NCBI RefSeq assembly: GCF_009729075.1
Contig: NZ_VTGY01000008.1
Span: forward strand, 159,004 to 223,003
Direction: 5' to 3'
DNA from: Mycolicibacterium sp. CBMA 226
GTDB taxonomy: Bacteria > Actinomycetota > Actinomycetes > Mycobacteriales > Mycobacteriaceae
DNA length: 64,000 nt
Shown here in pieces: positions 31,207 through 42,709 of the stretch. The position numbers and the translations under genes were made by a program. The stretch's first letter is position 1; each line of letters opens with the position of its first letter. The notes beneath the pieces are model-generated. The model ran no database searches and was not told the DNA's origin. It saw only the letters and a list, made by a program, of their open reading frames with translations.

Positions 31207-32624
31207 CAACTCCTTTTGATGTACGCCAGGCGGTCGATGCCGCCATGCAGTCGTCTACGCCTGACGCTATTGTTTCCGGCGTCAAGGCAGTTGTTGCGAA
31301 AGAAGTCGCCGCATTAGATCCCAACACTAAGATTCACTATACTAGCTATTTTAACCACACATTTATGCCTGACATGGTGCTCGAATTTCCGGGTCGAGGC
31401 GGGGGAAGCCGGCCTCTATTCATTCGTAATTCGCTGCGCCTGAATCCGACGCTTCAGGACGTTCAAACGCTCGAAGACCGCGAGCCGGTGGTGCTCGGGT
31501 TGCGCGCTGCCGATGCTGACTCGCGCGACGAAGTGCGGTCGGCCGCCCGGCACAGCCGGCGCGTCTTCGTCACCGACATCTCATCCCTCGATTCATTCGG
31601 TGAAACGCTCGGCGATCCAGATGGCGCCGACGGCCCGCTCAGTGGAGTTCTGAGGGCGAACCTGCTTAAGACCGGACGCGGCATGATGACCGCGACAGAC
31701 ATTGAAGGCGTCCAGAAGGCGGTTCAGGATGTTGTTTCTACGGATCCTGTGGTGGCCGCGAGCGGCATTGATGAATTGGACCGAGTAACAGCAGACCTTT
31801 TCGCCGAAGACGGCGCCCTGCAGATAGGCAGAATAGGCCGAATTATTCAAGCGTCACTGTCGCCTGTTGCTTTACGTGGTTTGCTATCAGATGGTGGCCG
31901 CTTGTCCGATAGCGATGCCCGGATCATCCTGCCTTACCTTCTGAATCGCGCCGATTTGGGTGCAGAGGAAGCCGTATGGACGACGCTCGCGGAACTGATA
32001 GACCTAGATTACGTCGAGACCCTTCCTGAGCTTGAAGGACTGAGCCTCAACCGGCTTGTTAACGGCGCAGCGTTGTCCAGATGGACGGCATCACGTGCGG
32101 AGTTGGTGTTGAACAATAAATTTGATACCGACGAGCTGCCTGAACCTGCCGAAATCAATCAAACCGAGTGGTCTGTTCGGGGAGGCAAGCTTGTCGGTAC
32201 AACCGGACAGTGGAACCTATTCTTCGTCAGCGAAGACAAAAGACGGCTGAGGGGCGGCACCGCTTATCCGGATGTTGATTGGAGAGATATAGCGTCAGTT
32301 GCGACCTCGATGGTGATTGATTCTGCGTCATTGCGCGGAATTACTCGTCGACTCACCATAGATGCTGAAGAGTCGAGCAATGTCGCGCAAGATGTCTCCG
32401 ACGTGACTGCCGCCCTGGAGGACTCCTACCGTGTCCAGCAGTTGTCAGTCCGGATGCCGGGTTCGGAATCGCCAGAGTCCAGCGTCGACGTCGATTTTCG
32501 CAAGGGCTTGGCAACTGTGGCTGGGCCGAGGTTGGCACTAGAGGAACTCGGCACTATTGCGATTCGACTTCTCGGCTTCAGGTATCCGGTTCGGCCAGAC
32601 TGGCTAGTCAGCGAGGCTCCATAG
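31203..32624 (+). CDS. 473-residue partner protein of unknown family
   Basis: GTG 31203 overlaps the nuclease stop, so the two are made together. Residues 40-80 contain FNHTFMPDMVLEFPG and RPLFIRNSLR, which resemble a nuclease-fold core with the PD position kept but E-x-K replaced by I-R-N, so a degenerate, non-catalytic nuclease fold is possible. The middle (residues 150-270) is helical and repeat-like, the end beta-rich. No ATPase, helicase or methylase motif is visible. The protein may be a sensor or specificity subunit of an uncharacterised defence pair. Confidence 0.6.
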   Translation: MTTPFDVRQAVDAAMQSSTPDAIVSGVKAVVAKEVAALDPNTKIHYTSYFNHTFMPDMVLEFPGRGGGSRPLFIRNSLRLNPTLQDVQTLEDREPVVLGLRAADADSRDEVRSAARHSRRVFVTDISSLDSFGETLGDPDGADGPLSGVLRANLLKTGRGMMTATDIEGVQKAVQDVVSTDPVVAASGIDELDRVTADLFAEDGALQIGRIGRIIQASLSPVALRGLLSDGGRLSDSDARIILPYLLNRADLGAEEAVWTTLAELIDLDYVETLPELEGLSLNRLVNGAALSRWTASRAELVLNNKFDTDELPEPAEINQTEWSVRGGKLVGTTGQWNLFFVSEDKRRLRGGTAYPDVDWRDIASVATSMVIDSASLRGITRRLTIDAEESSNVAQDVSDVTAALEDSYRVQQLSVRMPGSESPESSVDVDFRKGLATVAGPRLALEELGTIAIRLLGFRYPVRPDWLVSEAP

Positions 32625-32719
32625 TCATCCCGTCGGACTCGCAGTGGGTGGGCCGGGCCGTGCGGACCTTCAAAGGGACCAGAAAATAGCGTCGGGAAGG
32701 CTGCCGATGGCTGCATACG

Positions 32720-33043
32720 ATGAGTTACATGGCCGAGACACTCCGGGTCGATCCTTTGGCCCTGCATAAGGCAGGCGGCGACGTTCTCGACGCGATGGTC
32801 GAATCGACACGCGCCCATGCTCAGCATCACGAGGCCTTGGAATCCGCGATGCCGGGCCTGCCCACCGAGGCTGCCGGGGCGTTGCAAGGCCTGATCGCCA
32901 GTTGGACCGAACAACGTGAGGACCTTCACCGGGCGATCGGTAACCACGGCACAAATATGCAGGACGCCGCCTTCAAGTACCACCACGCGGACCAGGACCA
33001 GGGCGCACACATCAACGCGAAGGCCATGGACCTCGGGCTGTGA
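32720..33043 (+). CDS. EspC/WXG100-like type VII secretion partner
   Basis: A 107-residue all-helical protein. The start LRVDPLALHKAGGDVLDAMV is the pattern of EspC-family (ESX-1 secretion-associated) proteins, and the length fits WXG100/LXG-type partners. A WXG turn is not obvious (ASWTEQREDL lies at the expected loop). ATG 32720 or the internal ATG four codons on (MAETLRV, 32729) could start it. It overlaps the NlpC/P60 gene by four bases, so it probably binds the N-terminal helical domain of that protein for export. Confidence 0.65.
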   Translation: MSYMAETLRVDPLALHKAGGDVLDAMVESTRAHAQHHEALESAMPGLPTEAAGALQGLIASWTEQREDLHRAIGNHGTNMQDAAFKYHHADQDQGAHINAKAMDLGL

Positions 33044-34281
33044 CGACCACCGACGACCTCGACCACTGGAGTCTGCACAAACTCGAAATGGTCATGGGGG
33101 CAACCCAGGACGCCAATCAATCGCTGAAGAAGCTGGGCGACACGCTCGACGGCTCGCGGTCTAGCTTGTGGAACTGGGGTGGCGAAGCCGCTGACACCTG
33201 GCGCGCACAGCACGGCAAGATTAGGACTGATATCGATGCGCAGGGCCACCAGTCCCAGAAGGTGCACGATGAGCTGGCCAAGGTGTACCCCGAGGTCAAA
33301 GCGGTCAAAGATGACTACGACAACTTCAAGCAGTCAGCGGCTTCGAGCGGGTTAACTGTCTCGTCGCCGGGGGTCGTGTCGAGTGATGACCCCGCCCGTC
33401 AGGCCGATGTTGAGGCAGCGCAGACCAAGCTCAACGCCATCCTGCAGCGGGCTACCAAGGTTGACGGCGAGCTGGCTGATGCCATCAAGACCGCGACGAC
33501 TCCGCAGGCGCAGACCCCGCCGAAAAGTCCGCCCCCGCCACCGCCAGCACCTCCGGAACCGCCCAAGCCCGACGGAGGCAAAGCCACGCCCGCCGACCAG
33601 TTGCCGTTGCCGACCAAGGGCGGTCACGCGCCGTTCCCCACCGAATCGACCAAGGACAACGGCCCCGACGTCAGTCACCATCTGGCCGATAACCCGCATC
33701 CGTCGCCCTTGCTCGCGGGGTTGTCCGCTGACCAGTGGCGTGAGCGTCTATCGCACTTCCAGCCCGGTGACCCCCTGCCGGACCCCCGGACACCGACCGG
33801 CGACAAGGCTATCGACGCGCTGGCCAACGCTGCGGGACAACAGAATACGACGTACGCGTGGGGCGGCAACAAGTCCAAAGACGGCCCATCGCAAGGCCAA
33901 GGCGACAACGGTCAAGGTGCCAACCAGAACCACGACTGGGACCGCTACGGCTACGACTGTGGCGGCCTGGTCCGGTACTCGGTTCAGCAGGGCGCTGGGT
34001 TCGACGTCGGGCAGGGCACCAACTCCATTGATCGCAACCCCGGTTTCAGCCATCCCGCCGGGGGCCTGAGCAGCCAGGCTGCCGCCGCGCAGGCACAGGC
34101 CGGGGATGTCCTAGTGTTCGGCGGTTCCGGCGCATATCAGGGCAGCGGTACCGACCACACCGGTATCTACATCGGCAACGGCTACATGATCAATGCGCCG
34201 GAATCCGGCGAACCTGTCCGAGTCGATAAGGTCGGACCTGGACGTGGAAAAACCGACATCTTGAGGGTGCCATCATCATGA
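33040..34281 (+). CDS. WXG-like N-terminal / NlpC-P60 C-terminal secreted hydrolase
   Basis: A 413-residue modular protein: residues 1-110 are helical with a WNWGGEAADTW turn and a C-terminal YxxxE-like region (type VII secretion features); residues 150-190 are a polyproline linker; residues 265-413 are an NlpC/P60 domain with catalytic Cys in YGYDCGGLVRYSV and His in TDHTGIYIGNGYMI. Such domains cut peptidoglycan stem peptides. DCGGL replaces the usual DCSGL. There is no Sec signal, consistent with ESX export. Flanked by a helical partner and a lipoprotein, it looks like an antibacterial effector, or a cell-wall remodelling enzyme. Confidence 0.75.
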   Translation: MTTTDDLDHWSLHKLEMVMGATQDANQSLKKLGDTLDGSRSSLWNWGGEAADTWRAQHGKIRTDIDAQGHQSQKVHDELAKVYPEVKAVKDDYDNFKQSAASSGLTVSSPGVVSSDDPARQADVEAAQTKLNAILQRATKVDGELADAIKTATTPQAQTPPKSPPPPPPAPPEPPKPDGGKATPADQLPLPTKGGHAPFPTESTKDNGPDVSHHLADNPHPSPLLAGLSADQWRERLSHFQPGDPLPDPRTPTGDKAIDALANAAGQQNTTYAWGGNKSKDGPSQGQGDNGQGANQNHDWDRYGYDCGGLVRYSVQQGAGFDVGQGTNSIDRNPGFSHPAGGLSSQAAAAQAQAGDVLVFGGSGAYQGSGTDHTGIYIGNGYMINAPESGEPVRVDKVGPGRGKTDILRVPSS

Positions 34282-34838
34282 GATTTGCAGTCGCACTTGC
34301 CGTAGCGGTACCACTCGTCTCCGTCCTGGCGTGCAGTTCACCGGGCAAACCAGCGAAAGCAGAACCCACCGTGGACAACCAGCAGCAGATCGTGAGCCGC
34401 CTGACCAACGACATCTGGCCGGCGGTTAGCGCCTACAACCTGCAGCCCACCCAGGCCAGTCCCGGGGCCAAGCAGTTCCGCGCGATCCTGGACCCCAGCC
34501 TTCAATCCGCCACGGCAGGAGATGCCTACAACGCTCTCCGAGACGCGGCCCAAAAACTGGGCCAGCAAGGGCAGTACGACCCTGCTACCCAGACCACCCA
34601 CTCCAACGACGGGCTGGCCGTAGCCCACGCAGACGTACAGTCAGTCCAGGACGACGCGGCCACGCTCAACGTCTGCTACACCTACGACCACTCGTGGTAC
34701 GTGAACATTCAGAACACACAGCATGCACCCGGATCATCAGAAGCCACAGTCCAATTGGTCAAAGCCAACAACACCTGGTATCTACACAGCATCGCGAACG
34801 ACCACGTGGTGCCGAACTGCGGAGCTGTGAACGGCTGA
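34278..34838 (+). CDS. Lipoprotein, candidate immunity protein
   Basis: A 186-residue protein with a signal peptide and lipobox SVLAC (Cys near residue 19). It overlaps the NlpC/P60 gene by four bases (ATGA). The mature part has two further cysteines (LNVCYTYD and PNCGAVNG) and an N-terminal helical region, and could form an NTF2- or lipocalin-like domain. Location on the outer face of the membrane, where the hydrolase would act, is what an immunity protein needs. No family was recognised; the role is inferred from context. Confidence 0.65.
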   Translation: MRFAVALAVAVPLVSVLACSSPGKPAKAEPTVDNQQQIVSRLTNDIWPAVSAYNLQPTQASPGAKQFRAILDPSLQSATAGDAYNALRDAAQKLGQQGQYDPATQTTHSNDGLAVAHADVQSVQDDAATLNVCYTYDHSWYVNIQNTQHAPGSSEATVQLVKANNTWYLHSIANDHVVPNCGAVNG

Positions 34839-34875
34839 GTTCGCTATGACTGACGCCGTGGATCGGGTGTGTAAG

Positions 34876-35607
34876 TCAGCGAATCAAGTCGGGGTGCGGG
34901 CCGTAAACCGGCTGATTCAGCAGCCTGGAATTCGCGTCCCAGCCACAGATTGTGATCGTGTTTACCGTAATTTGCGACAGGTCGCTGGCCGCAGCTCTTT
35001 CGTCGGCACTCGTGTGCTTTTTCCAGTCCCATCCCGATGCTCCACTGAAGTCTCCAGCACCCGCCGGGTTGAAGGCTAGCCAGATGAACTGTCCGCCGGT
35101 CACATTCGCCCCGTAGTTGTAGTACCGGTTGAACGTGGAGAATCGTGGGTAGACCTCCAGGGAGTCAGCAGCGCCCTCGGTTCGTGCTTCGGCAAAAACG
35201 CTGCGCCCTAAGTTGACCGGGACAATCCCGCGCGTGATTTTCCCAGTGTCGTAATACAACCGTGCGTCGGTGATGGTGATTGAGTAAGCCGTCACGGCGC
35301 CCTCGGCTACGTGCAGTATTACCCAGGCACCTGGCAACCGGTAGACCCGTTCTTCGCTCTCGCCTTCTGAGGTCTTCAACCGGTTGAGGAGGTGAGGTGA
35401 GCCCAGCGCAGCTTCAATGGTTTCTAGGGGTCGACCGAGGCCAAGCTGGTCGAGTATCGCGGCCTGTTGCTTCTGTACTTGTGAGGGCCTGCGCTGCCAC
35501 CGTCGCCGGACGTTTTTGGTGCTAAACACGGCAGCAACGACGAGCCCGCCGATCACGGCGAAACCCGAATCCGCCATGGTCAGGCCATCCTTTAGCCCAT
35601 CCAGCAT
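34876..35607 (-). CDS. ETEC_3214-like single-pass membrane protein
   Basis: A 243-residue protein with a short N-terminal membrane helix (SGFAVIGGLVVAAVFST) followed by basic residues and a soluble domain with VYRLPGAWVILHVAEGAVTAYSITITD, a pattern I associate with ETEC_3214-domain proteins. Their function is unknown. It is convergent with the lipoprotein gene and is the last gene before attR, an accessory position typical of cargo. Confidence 0.6.
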   Translation of the reverse strand: MLDGLKDGLTMADSGFAVIGGLVVAAVFSTKNVRRRWQRRPSQVQKQQAAILDQLGLGRPLETIEAALGSPHLLNRLKTSEGESEERVYRLPGAWVILHVAEGAVTAYSITITDARLYYDTGKITRGIVPVNLGRSVFAEARTEGAADSLEVYPRFSTFNRYYNYGANVTGGQFIWLAFNPAGAGDFSGASGWDWKKHTSADERAAASDLSQITVNTITICGWDANSRLLNQPVYGPHPDLIR

Positions 35608-35780
35608 TCCTGCTGACCCCCTCCACTTTCGTAGCCCGCGTGGAGTATGGCAGAACGGCTCACAGCATTCGTACAGGGTTGCAGGAACGGTGTGTGGGCG
35701 GGATGCGCGCTATACGGAGAGATTGGTGGTGGTTGGAGCCACGCTAATTTTTGAGCCTTGTTGTGCGTATCTTGCGCGGA

Positions 35781-35796
35781 CCAGCGTTTCCGCTGG
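35781..35796 (-). terminator. Short hairpin 3' of tRNA-Arg
   Basis: CCAGCG (35781-35786) pairs with CGCTGG (35791-35796) around TTTC. On the minus strand it lies nine bases beyond the tRNA discriminator base and may serve as terminator or processing signal. It has no U-tract. Confidence 0.45.
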
Positions 35797-35803
35797 TAGA
35801 TGG

Positions 35804-35828
35804 GTGCCCCCGGCAGGATTCGAACCTG
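35804..35828. repeat. Right attachment repeat (attR core) within tRNA-Arg
   Basis: Identical over 25 bases to 19656-19680. It covers the tRNA discriminator base, the 3' acceptor strand and the T stem-loop, so integration restores an intact tRNA on this side. Confidence 0.9.
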
Positions 35829-35877
35829 CGGCCTTCTGCTCCGGAGGCAGACGCTCTATCCCCTGAGCTACGGGGGC
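35805..35877 (-). tRNA. tRNA-Arg (anticodon CCG)
   Basis: Read on the minus strand it folds as a complete cloverleaf: acceptor GCCCCCG paired with CGGGGGC, D stem GCTC/GAGC, anticodon stem TCTGC/GCAGA with loop CTCCGGA (anticodon CCG, codon CGG), T stem GCAGG/CCTGC with TTCGAAT. Discriminator A at 35805; CCA is not encoded. In mycobacteria this tRNA precedes argS. The gene is the integration target of the element. Confidence 0.95.
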
Positions 35878-36009
35878 GCTTGATGCTGGCGAGCCAGCTG
35901 CGCCGTTGGGCGAACACAGACTAGCGCATCGGTGGCCCGCCTCCCGAATCGGTGCGCACTGCCTACCGGCCAGCAGGCGACCGATGACAAGCCTGAGCAG
36001 CTCAGCCCA

Positions 36010-36024
36010 TAGGATGGACCCCCG
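36010..36024 (+). promoter_or_regulatory. -10 hexamer for leaderless argS transcription
   Basis: TAGGAT at 36010-36015 ends eight bases before the GTG start of argS. A transcript would begin at or next to the start codon, and no Shine-Dalgarno sequence is visible, both consistent with leaderless initiation. Confidence 0.5.
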
Positions 36025-37676
36025 TGACCCCCGCCGATCTGGCTGAACTGCTGAAGAACACCGCCGCCATCGTCCTGGTCGAACACGACCTGGACATCGC
36101 CGCGCTGCCGGAAACAGTCGCCATCGAGCGCCCGCGTAACCCCGAGCATGGCGATTACGCCACCAACCTGGCGCTGCAGCTGGGCAAGAAGGTCGGCGTC
36201 AACCCGCGTGACCTGGCCGAATGGCTGGCCGAGAGGCTGAACGACGCCGACGGTATCGCCGACGCAACCGTTGCCGGTCCGGGCTTTGTGAACCTGCGCA
36301 TCGAGGCGTCGGCGCAGAGCGTCGTCGTTCTCAACGTGCTGGGCGCCGGGGACCGCTACGGCACCTCCGAGGAGCTCAAGGGCCGTCACATCAACCTGGA
36401 GTTCGTCTCGGCCAACCCGACCGGGCCCATCCACATCGGCGGCACCCGCTGGGCCGCCGTCGGCGACGCGCTGGGCCGTCTGCTGGCCACGCAGGACGCC
36501 ACCGTCGTCCGCGAGTACTACTTCAACGACCACGGCGGGCAGATCGACCGCTTCGCCCGCTCACTGGTCGCGGCCGCGAAGGGCGAGCCGGCCCCGGAGG
36601 ACGGCTACGGCGGCGACTACATCAAGGACATCGCCGCCGATGTCGTCGCCAAGCGGCCCGACGCTCTGGGCCTGCCTGCCGACGAGTGTCAGGAAGTCTT
36701 CCGCGAGGTCGGCGTGGACCTGATGTTCGGCCAGATCAAGCAGTCGCTGCACGACTTCGGCACCGACTTCGACGTCTACACCCATGAAGACTCGATGCAC
36801 ACCTCGGGCCGCGTGGAGCAGGCCATCGACAAATTGCGTGAGAACGGCTCGATCTACCAGCAGGATGGCGCAATCTGGTTGCGCACCACCGACTTCGGTG
36901 ACGACAAAGACCGCGTCGTCATCAAGAGCGACGGCAACCCGGCATACGTCGCCGGTGACATCGCTTACTACCTGGACAAGCGCCAGCGCGGGTTCGACCT
37001 GTGCATCTACATGCTCGGCGCCGACCACCACGGCTACATCGGCCGCCTGAAGGCCGTCGCTGCCGCGCTCGGCGAGAACCCCGATACCGTCGAGGTGCTG
37101 ATCGGCCAGATGGTCAACCTGGTCAAGGACGGCCAGCCGGTGCGCATGAGCAAGCGCGCGGGCACCGTGATCACGCTGGAAGACCTGGTCGACGCCATCG
37201 GCGTCGACGCGGCCCGCTACGTGCTGATCCGGTCGTCGGTGAACAGCCCCATCGACATCGACCTGGGACTGTGGGCCAGTGCGTCCAACGAAAACCCGGT
37301 CTACTACGTGCAATACGCGCACGCGCGGTTGTCGGCCTTGGCGCGCAACGCCGCCGACCTCGGCCTGCAGGCGGACCTGGGGCACCTCGACCTGCTCGAC
37401 CACGACCGCGAAGCCACCCTGATGCGTACCATCGGCGAATTCCCGCGCGTGCTCCAAACCGCTGCCGCCCTTCGGGAACCGCACCGTGTGTGCCGGTACC
37501 TCGAAGACCTGGCCGGTGACTACCACCGGTTCTACGACTCCTGCCGGGTTCTCCCGATGGGCGATGAAGAGCACAGTGACCTGCACCGCGCACGGCTGGC
37601 GCTCTGTGCGGCCACCCGTCAGGTCATCGCCAACGGTCTGCAGATCCTCGGCGTCAGCGCTCCGGAGCGGATGTGA
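36024..37676 (+). CDS. argS: Arginyl-tRNA synthetase
   Basis: A 550-residue class I synthetase that charges tRNA-Arg. The N-terminal Add1 domain is followed by the HIGH signature as [12 protein letters not shown] (about residues 129-140), the KMSKS-like MSKRAG region near residue 376, and a C-terminal anticodon-binding helical domain. GTG 36024 is preceded by a TAGGAT box suited to leaderless translation. The stop overlaps the lysA start, opening a run of coupled amino-acid genes. Confidence 0.97.
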   Translation: MTPADLAELLKNTAAIVLVEHDLDIAALPETVAIERPRNPEHGDYATNLALQLGKKVGVNPRDLAEWLAERLNDADGIADATVAGPGFVNLRIEASAQSVVVLNVLGAGDRYGTSEELKGRHINLEFVSANPTGPIHIGGTRWAAVGDALGRLLATQDATVVREYYFNDHGGQIDRFARSLVAAAKGEPAPEDGYGGDYIKDIAADVVAKRPDALGLPADECQEVFREVGVDLMFGQIKQSLHDFGTDFDVYTHEDSMHTSGRVEQAIDKLRENGSIYQQDGAIWLRTTDFGDDKDRVVIKSDGNPAYVAGDIAYYLDKRQRGFDLCIYMLGADHHGYIGRLKAVAAALGENPDTVEVLIGQMVNLVKDGQPVRMSKRAGTVITLEDLVDAIGVDAARYVLIRSSVNSPIDIDLGLWASASNENPVYYVQYAHARLSALARNAADLGLQADLGHLDLLDHDREATLMRTIGEFPRVLQTAAALREPHRVCRYLEDLAGDYHRFYDSCRVLPMGDEEHSDLHRARLALCAATRQVIANGLQILGVSAPERM

Positions 37677-39070
37677 GCGGGCAGTCGGCCGGCACTCCTG
37701 TCCCGGAGAAGCCGCAGACGGCCGACGAGATCAACCTGTTGGCCCCGAATGTCTGGCCGCGCAACGTGGTTCGTGACGCCGACGGCCAGGTCAGCGTCGC
37801 CGGTGTGACCGTCGGTGCCCTGGCCGAGCAATTCGGCACCCCGCTGTTCGTCATCGACGAAGACGACTTCCGGTTCCGCTGCCGTGAGATCGCCGATGCC
37901 TTCGGGGGCGGCGAGCACGTGCACTACGCCGGAAAGGCGTTCCTGTGCGCCGAGATTGCCCGCTGGGTCGCGCAGGAAGGCCTGTGCCTGGACGTCGCGA
38001 CCGGCGGCGAGCTGGCTGTGGCCCTGCACGCCGAGTTCCCGGCCGATCGAATCACCGTGCACGGCAACAACAAATCGGTCGCCGAGCTGACCGCCGCGGT
38101 CAACGCCGGCGTCGGGCACATCGTGCTGGACTCCGAGATCGAGATCGAACGTCTGGAGGCCATCGCCGGTGCGGCGGGCGTCGTCCAGGATGTACTGGTC
38201 CGCGTGACCCCCGGCGTCGAGGCGCATACCCACGAGTTCATCTCCACCGCCCATGAGGACCAGAAGTTCGGCCTCTCGCTGGCCAGCGGCGCGGCGATGG
38301 ACGCGGTGCGCAAGGTGTTCGCCACCGACAACCTGCGGCTCGTCGGCCTGCACTGCCACGTCGGCTCGCAGATCTTCGACGTCGCCGGATTCGAGATCGC
38401 GGCCCACCGCGTCATCGGCCTGCTGCGCGACGTGGTCGCCGAATTCGGCGTCGAGAAGACCGCCCAGATGTCCGTCATGGATCTCGGTGGGGGACTGGGT
38501 ATCTCGTACCTGCCCAGCGACGACCCGCCACCCATGAAGGAACTGGCGGACAAGCTCAAAGCCATCGTGAAGGCCGAGTCCGAGGCCGTCGGGCTGCCCA
38601 CGCCCAAGCTGGTCGTGGAGCCGGGCCGGGCCATCGCAGGCCCAGGCACCATCACGCTTTACGAGGTCGGCACCGTGAAAGACGTTGCGGTGTCGGCCGA
38701 CAAGTACCGGCGCTACGTCAGCGTCGACGGCGGTATGAGCGACAACATCCGGCCGTCCCTGTACGACGCCCAGTACGACGCCCGGCTGGTGTCGCGTGCC
38801 AGCGACGCCCCCGCGACGCTGGCTCGGATCGTCGGAAAGCACTGCGAGACCGGCGACATCATCGTCCGCGACACCTGGGTGTCCGATGATCTCGCGCCCG
38901 GTGATCTGCTGGCCGTCGCGGCCACCGGCGCCTATTGCTATTCGATGTCCAGCCGGTACAACCTGCTGACCCGTCCCGCCGTCGTGGCGGTGCGCGGCGG
39001 CAACGCACGCCTGATCCTGCGTCGGGAGACCGTGGAAGATCTATTGAGCCTGGAGGTGAGTGGTCAATGA
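37673..39070 (+). CDS. lysA: Diaminopimelate decarboxylase
   Basis: The final enzyme of lysine synthesis: it decarboxylates meso-diaminopimelate using [12 protein letters not shown] near residue 83 holds the PLP lysine, LHCHVGSQI the substrate loop and [11 protein letters not shown] the dimer-interface active-site arginine region; [12 protein letters not shown] carries the second-subunit residues. 465 residues is normal for mycobacteria. GTG 37673 overlaps the argS stop. Confidence 0.97.
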   Translation: MSGQSAGTPVPEKPQTADEINLLAPNVWPRNVVRDADGQVSVAGVTVGALAEQFGTPLFVIDEDDFRFRCREIADAFGGGEHVHYAGKAFLCAEIARWVAQEGLCLDVATGGELAVALHAEFPADRITVHGNNKSVAELTAAVNAGVGHIVLDSEIEIERLEAIAGAAGVVQDVLVRVTPGVEAHTHEFISTAHEDQKFGLSLASGAAMDAVRKVFATDNLRLVGLHCHVGSQIFDVAGFEIAAHRVIGLLRDVVAEFGVEKTAQMSVMDLGGGLGISYLPSDDPPPMKELADKLKAIVKAESEAVGLPTPKLVVEPGRAIAGPGTITLYEVGTVKDVAVSADKYRRYVSVDGGMSDNIRPSLYDAQYDARLVSRASDAPATLARIVGKHCETGDIIVRDTWVSDDLAPGDLLAVAATGAYCYSMSSRYNLLTRPAVVAVRGGNARLILRRETVEDLLSLEVSGQ

Positions 39071-40385
39071 GTGAAAAGCCAATCGGCGTAGCAGTTCTCG
39101 GACTCGGGAACGTCGGGACCGAGGTGGTCCGGATCATCGAGGACAGCGCTGCCGACCTGGCCGCTCGCATCGGTGCGCCGCTGGAACTGCGCGGCGTCGG
39201 CGTCCGCAAGGTGGCCAAGGGCCGCGGTGTTCCGGTCGACATGCTCACCGACGACATCGAGGCGCTGGTCTCCCGGGATGACGTCGACATCGTCATCGAG
39301 CTCATGGGTCCCGTCGAGCCGGCCCGCAAGGCCATCATGGCCGCGCTGGAGCAGGGCAAGTCGGTGGTCACCGCCAACAAGGCGCTGATGGCGCAGTCCA
39401 CCGGCGAACTCGCCCAGGCAGCCGAAAAGGCGCGCGTGGACCTGTATTTCGAGGCGGCCGTGGCCGGCGCGATCCCTGTGATCCGCCCGCTGACCCAGTC
39501 CCTCGCGGGCGACGTCGTGCTGCGGGTGGCCGGCATCGTCAACGGCACCACCAACTACATCCTGTCGGCGATGAGCGAGACCGGTGCCGACTACGCCGAC
39601 GCGCTCGCCGAGGCCGGCGTGCTCGGCTACGCCGAAGCCGATCCGACCGCCGACGTCGAGGGCTATGACGCCGCCGCCAAGGCCGCGATCCTGGCGTCCA
39701 TCGCGTTCCACACCCGCGTCACCGCAGACGACGTCTACCGCGAGGGCATGACGAAGGTCAGCGCCGCCGACTTCGAGTCCGCCAAGGCCCTGGGCTGCAC
39801 CATCAAGCTGCTCGCCATCTGTGAGCGCCTGACGACCGGCAAAGGCAAGCAACGGGTTTCGGCCCGCGTCTACCCGGCGCTGGTGCCGTTGGACCACCCG
39901 CTGGCCTCGGTCAACGGCGCGTTCAACGCCGTCTTCGTCGAGGCCGAGGCCGCCGGCGAGTTGATGTTCTACGGCCGCGGTGCCGGCGGTGCGCCGACCG
40001 CGTCGGCCGTCATGGGGGACGTGGTCATGGCCGCACGCAACCGGGTTCAGGGTGGGCGTGGCCCGCGGGAGTCCAAGTACGCCAAGCTGCCCATCGCCCC
40101 CATCGGTGCGATCGAGACTCGCTACTACGTCAGCATGAATGTCGCGGACATCCCGGGTGTGCTGTCTTCTGTCGCAGCCGAATTTGCCAAACGCAAGGTC
40201 AGCATCGCCGAGGTCCGCCAGGAGGGTATGGAGGACGAGTCCGGCCAGCGCAGCGGTGCCCGGATCGTCGTCGTCACCCACCGGGCCACCGACGAAGCCT
40301 TGTCGGAAACCGTTGCGGCCCTTGCCGATCACGATGCGGTGCAGAGCATCAACAGCGTGCTGCGCATGGAAGGAACGAGTAAGTA

Positions 40386-40386
<1 letters not shown>
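39067..40386 (+). CDS. hom: Homoserine dehydrogenase
   Basis: A 439-residue NAD(P)-dependent enzyme that reduces aspartate semialdehyde to homoserine, feeding threonine and methionine. [12 protein letters not shown] is the nucleotide-binding glycine loop, ANKALMA and IPVIRPL belong to the core, [12 protein letters not shown] is the family signature, and a C-terminal ACT domain (about residues 360-439) provides feedback control by threonine. ATG 39067 overlaps the lysA stop and follows GGAGGTGA, deciding the start against the longer frame. Also called thrA in mycobacteria. Confidence 0.96.
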
Positions 40387-42418
<2,032 letters not shown>

Positions 42419-42709
42419 CGGAAGCACACGCCGGAGTGGCTATTCTTGCTTCATTGTCGGATGAGAGATATTCTCGCAGCGTCCAGCAATCGCAGGCTCT
42501 AGTACCTGCGCCTACGGTAGGACGACCACTCTTCTCTTAGATGTTCAACTCGTGGACTGATGGTTCGCCGCACGGCGACAAATCCTGGTGCTCGGCTGTT
42601 GCACTGCCTCAGCTGACCAGGCATTTGACGAATGCGGTTCGGGGAAGCCGTCCGACTGCGAACCAAACCCTCGCCTGATCAGACGCGCGAGGGCACAGAA
42701 AGGAAATCC
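42419..42709 (+). promoter_or_regulatory. Promoter and long 5' leader region of rho
   Basis: This 291-base gap holds TATTCT (42440-42445), a -10-like hexamer, and no gene. A transcript starting near 42452 would have a leader of about 250 nt before rho. Long leaders on actinobacterial rho genes have been linked to autoregulation. AAAGGA (42699-42704) is the ribosome binding site. I do not see a strong hairpin apart from weak GC-rich stems. Confidence 0.45.

Larger units (their letters stand above)
19656..35828. mobile_element. 16.2-kb integrated phage-like element in tRNA-Arg(CCG)
   Basis: A perfect 25-bp direct repeat (19656-19680 and 35804-35828) bounds a block with a tyrosine integrase next to the left repeat, an excisionase, a Toprim-helicase, a prohead protease and cargo genes. 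The right repeat is the 3' part of a complete tRNA-Arg, as expected for integration into a tRNA gene. The gene order int-xis-primase/helicase-protease resembles phiRv1/phiRv2 of M. tuberculosis. No capsid, portal, large terminase, tail, lysin, relaxase or FtsK-like gene is present, so it is a satellite or a reduced prophage, not a complete phage or conjugative element. Confidence 0.88.

Noticed and set aside
19656..35828. Integrative conjugative element
   Set aside because: No relaxase, FtsK/TraB-like translocase or mating-pair gene is visible; the gene content is phage-like.
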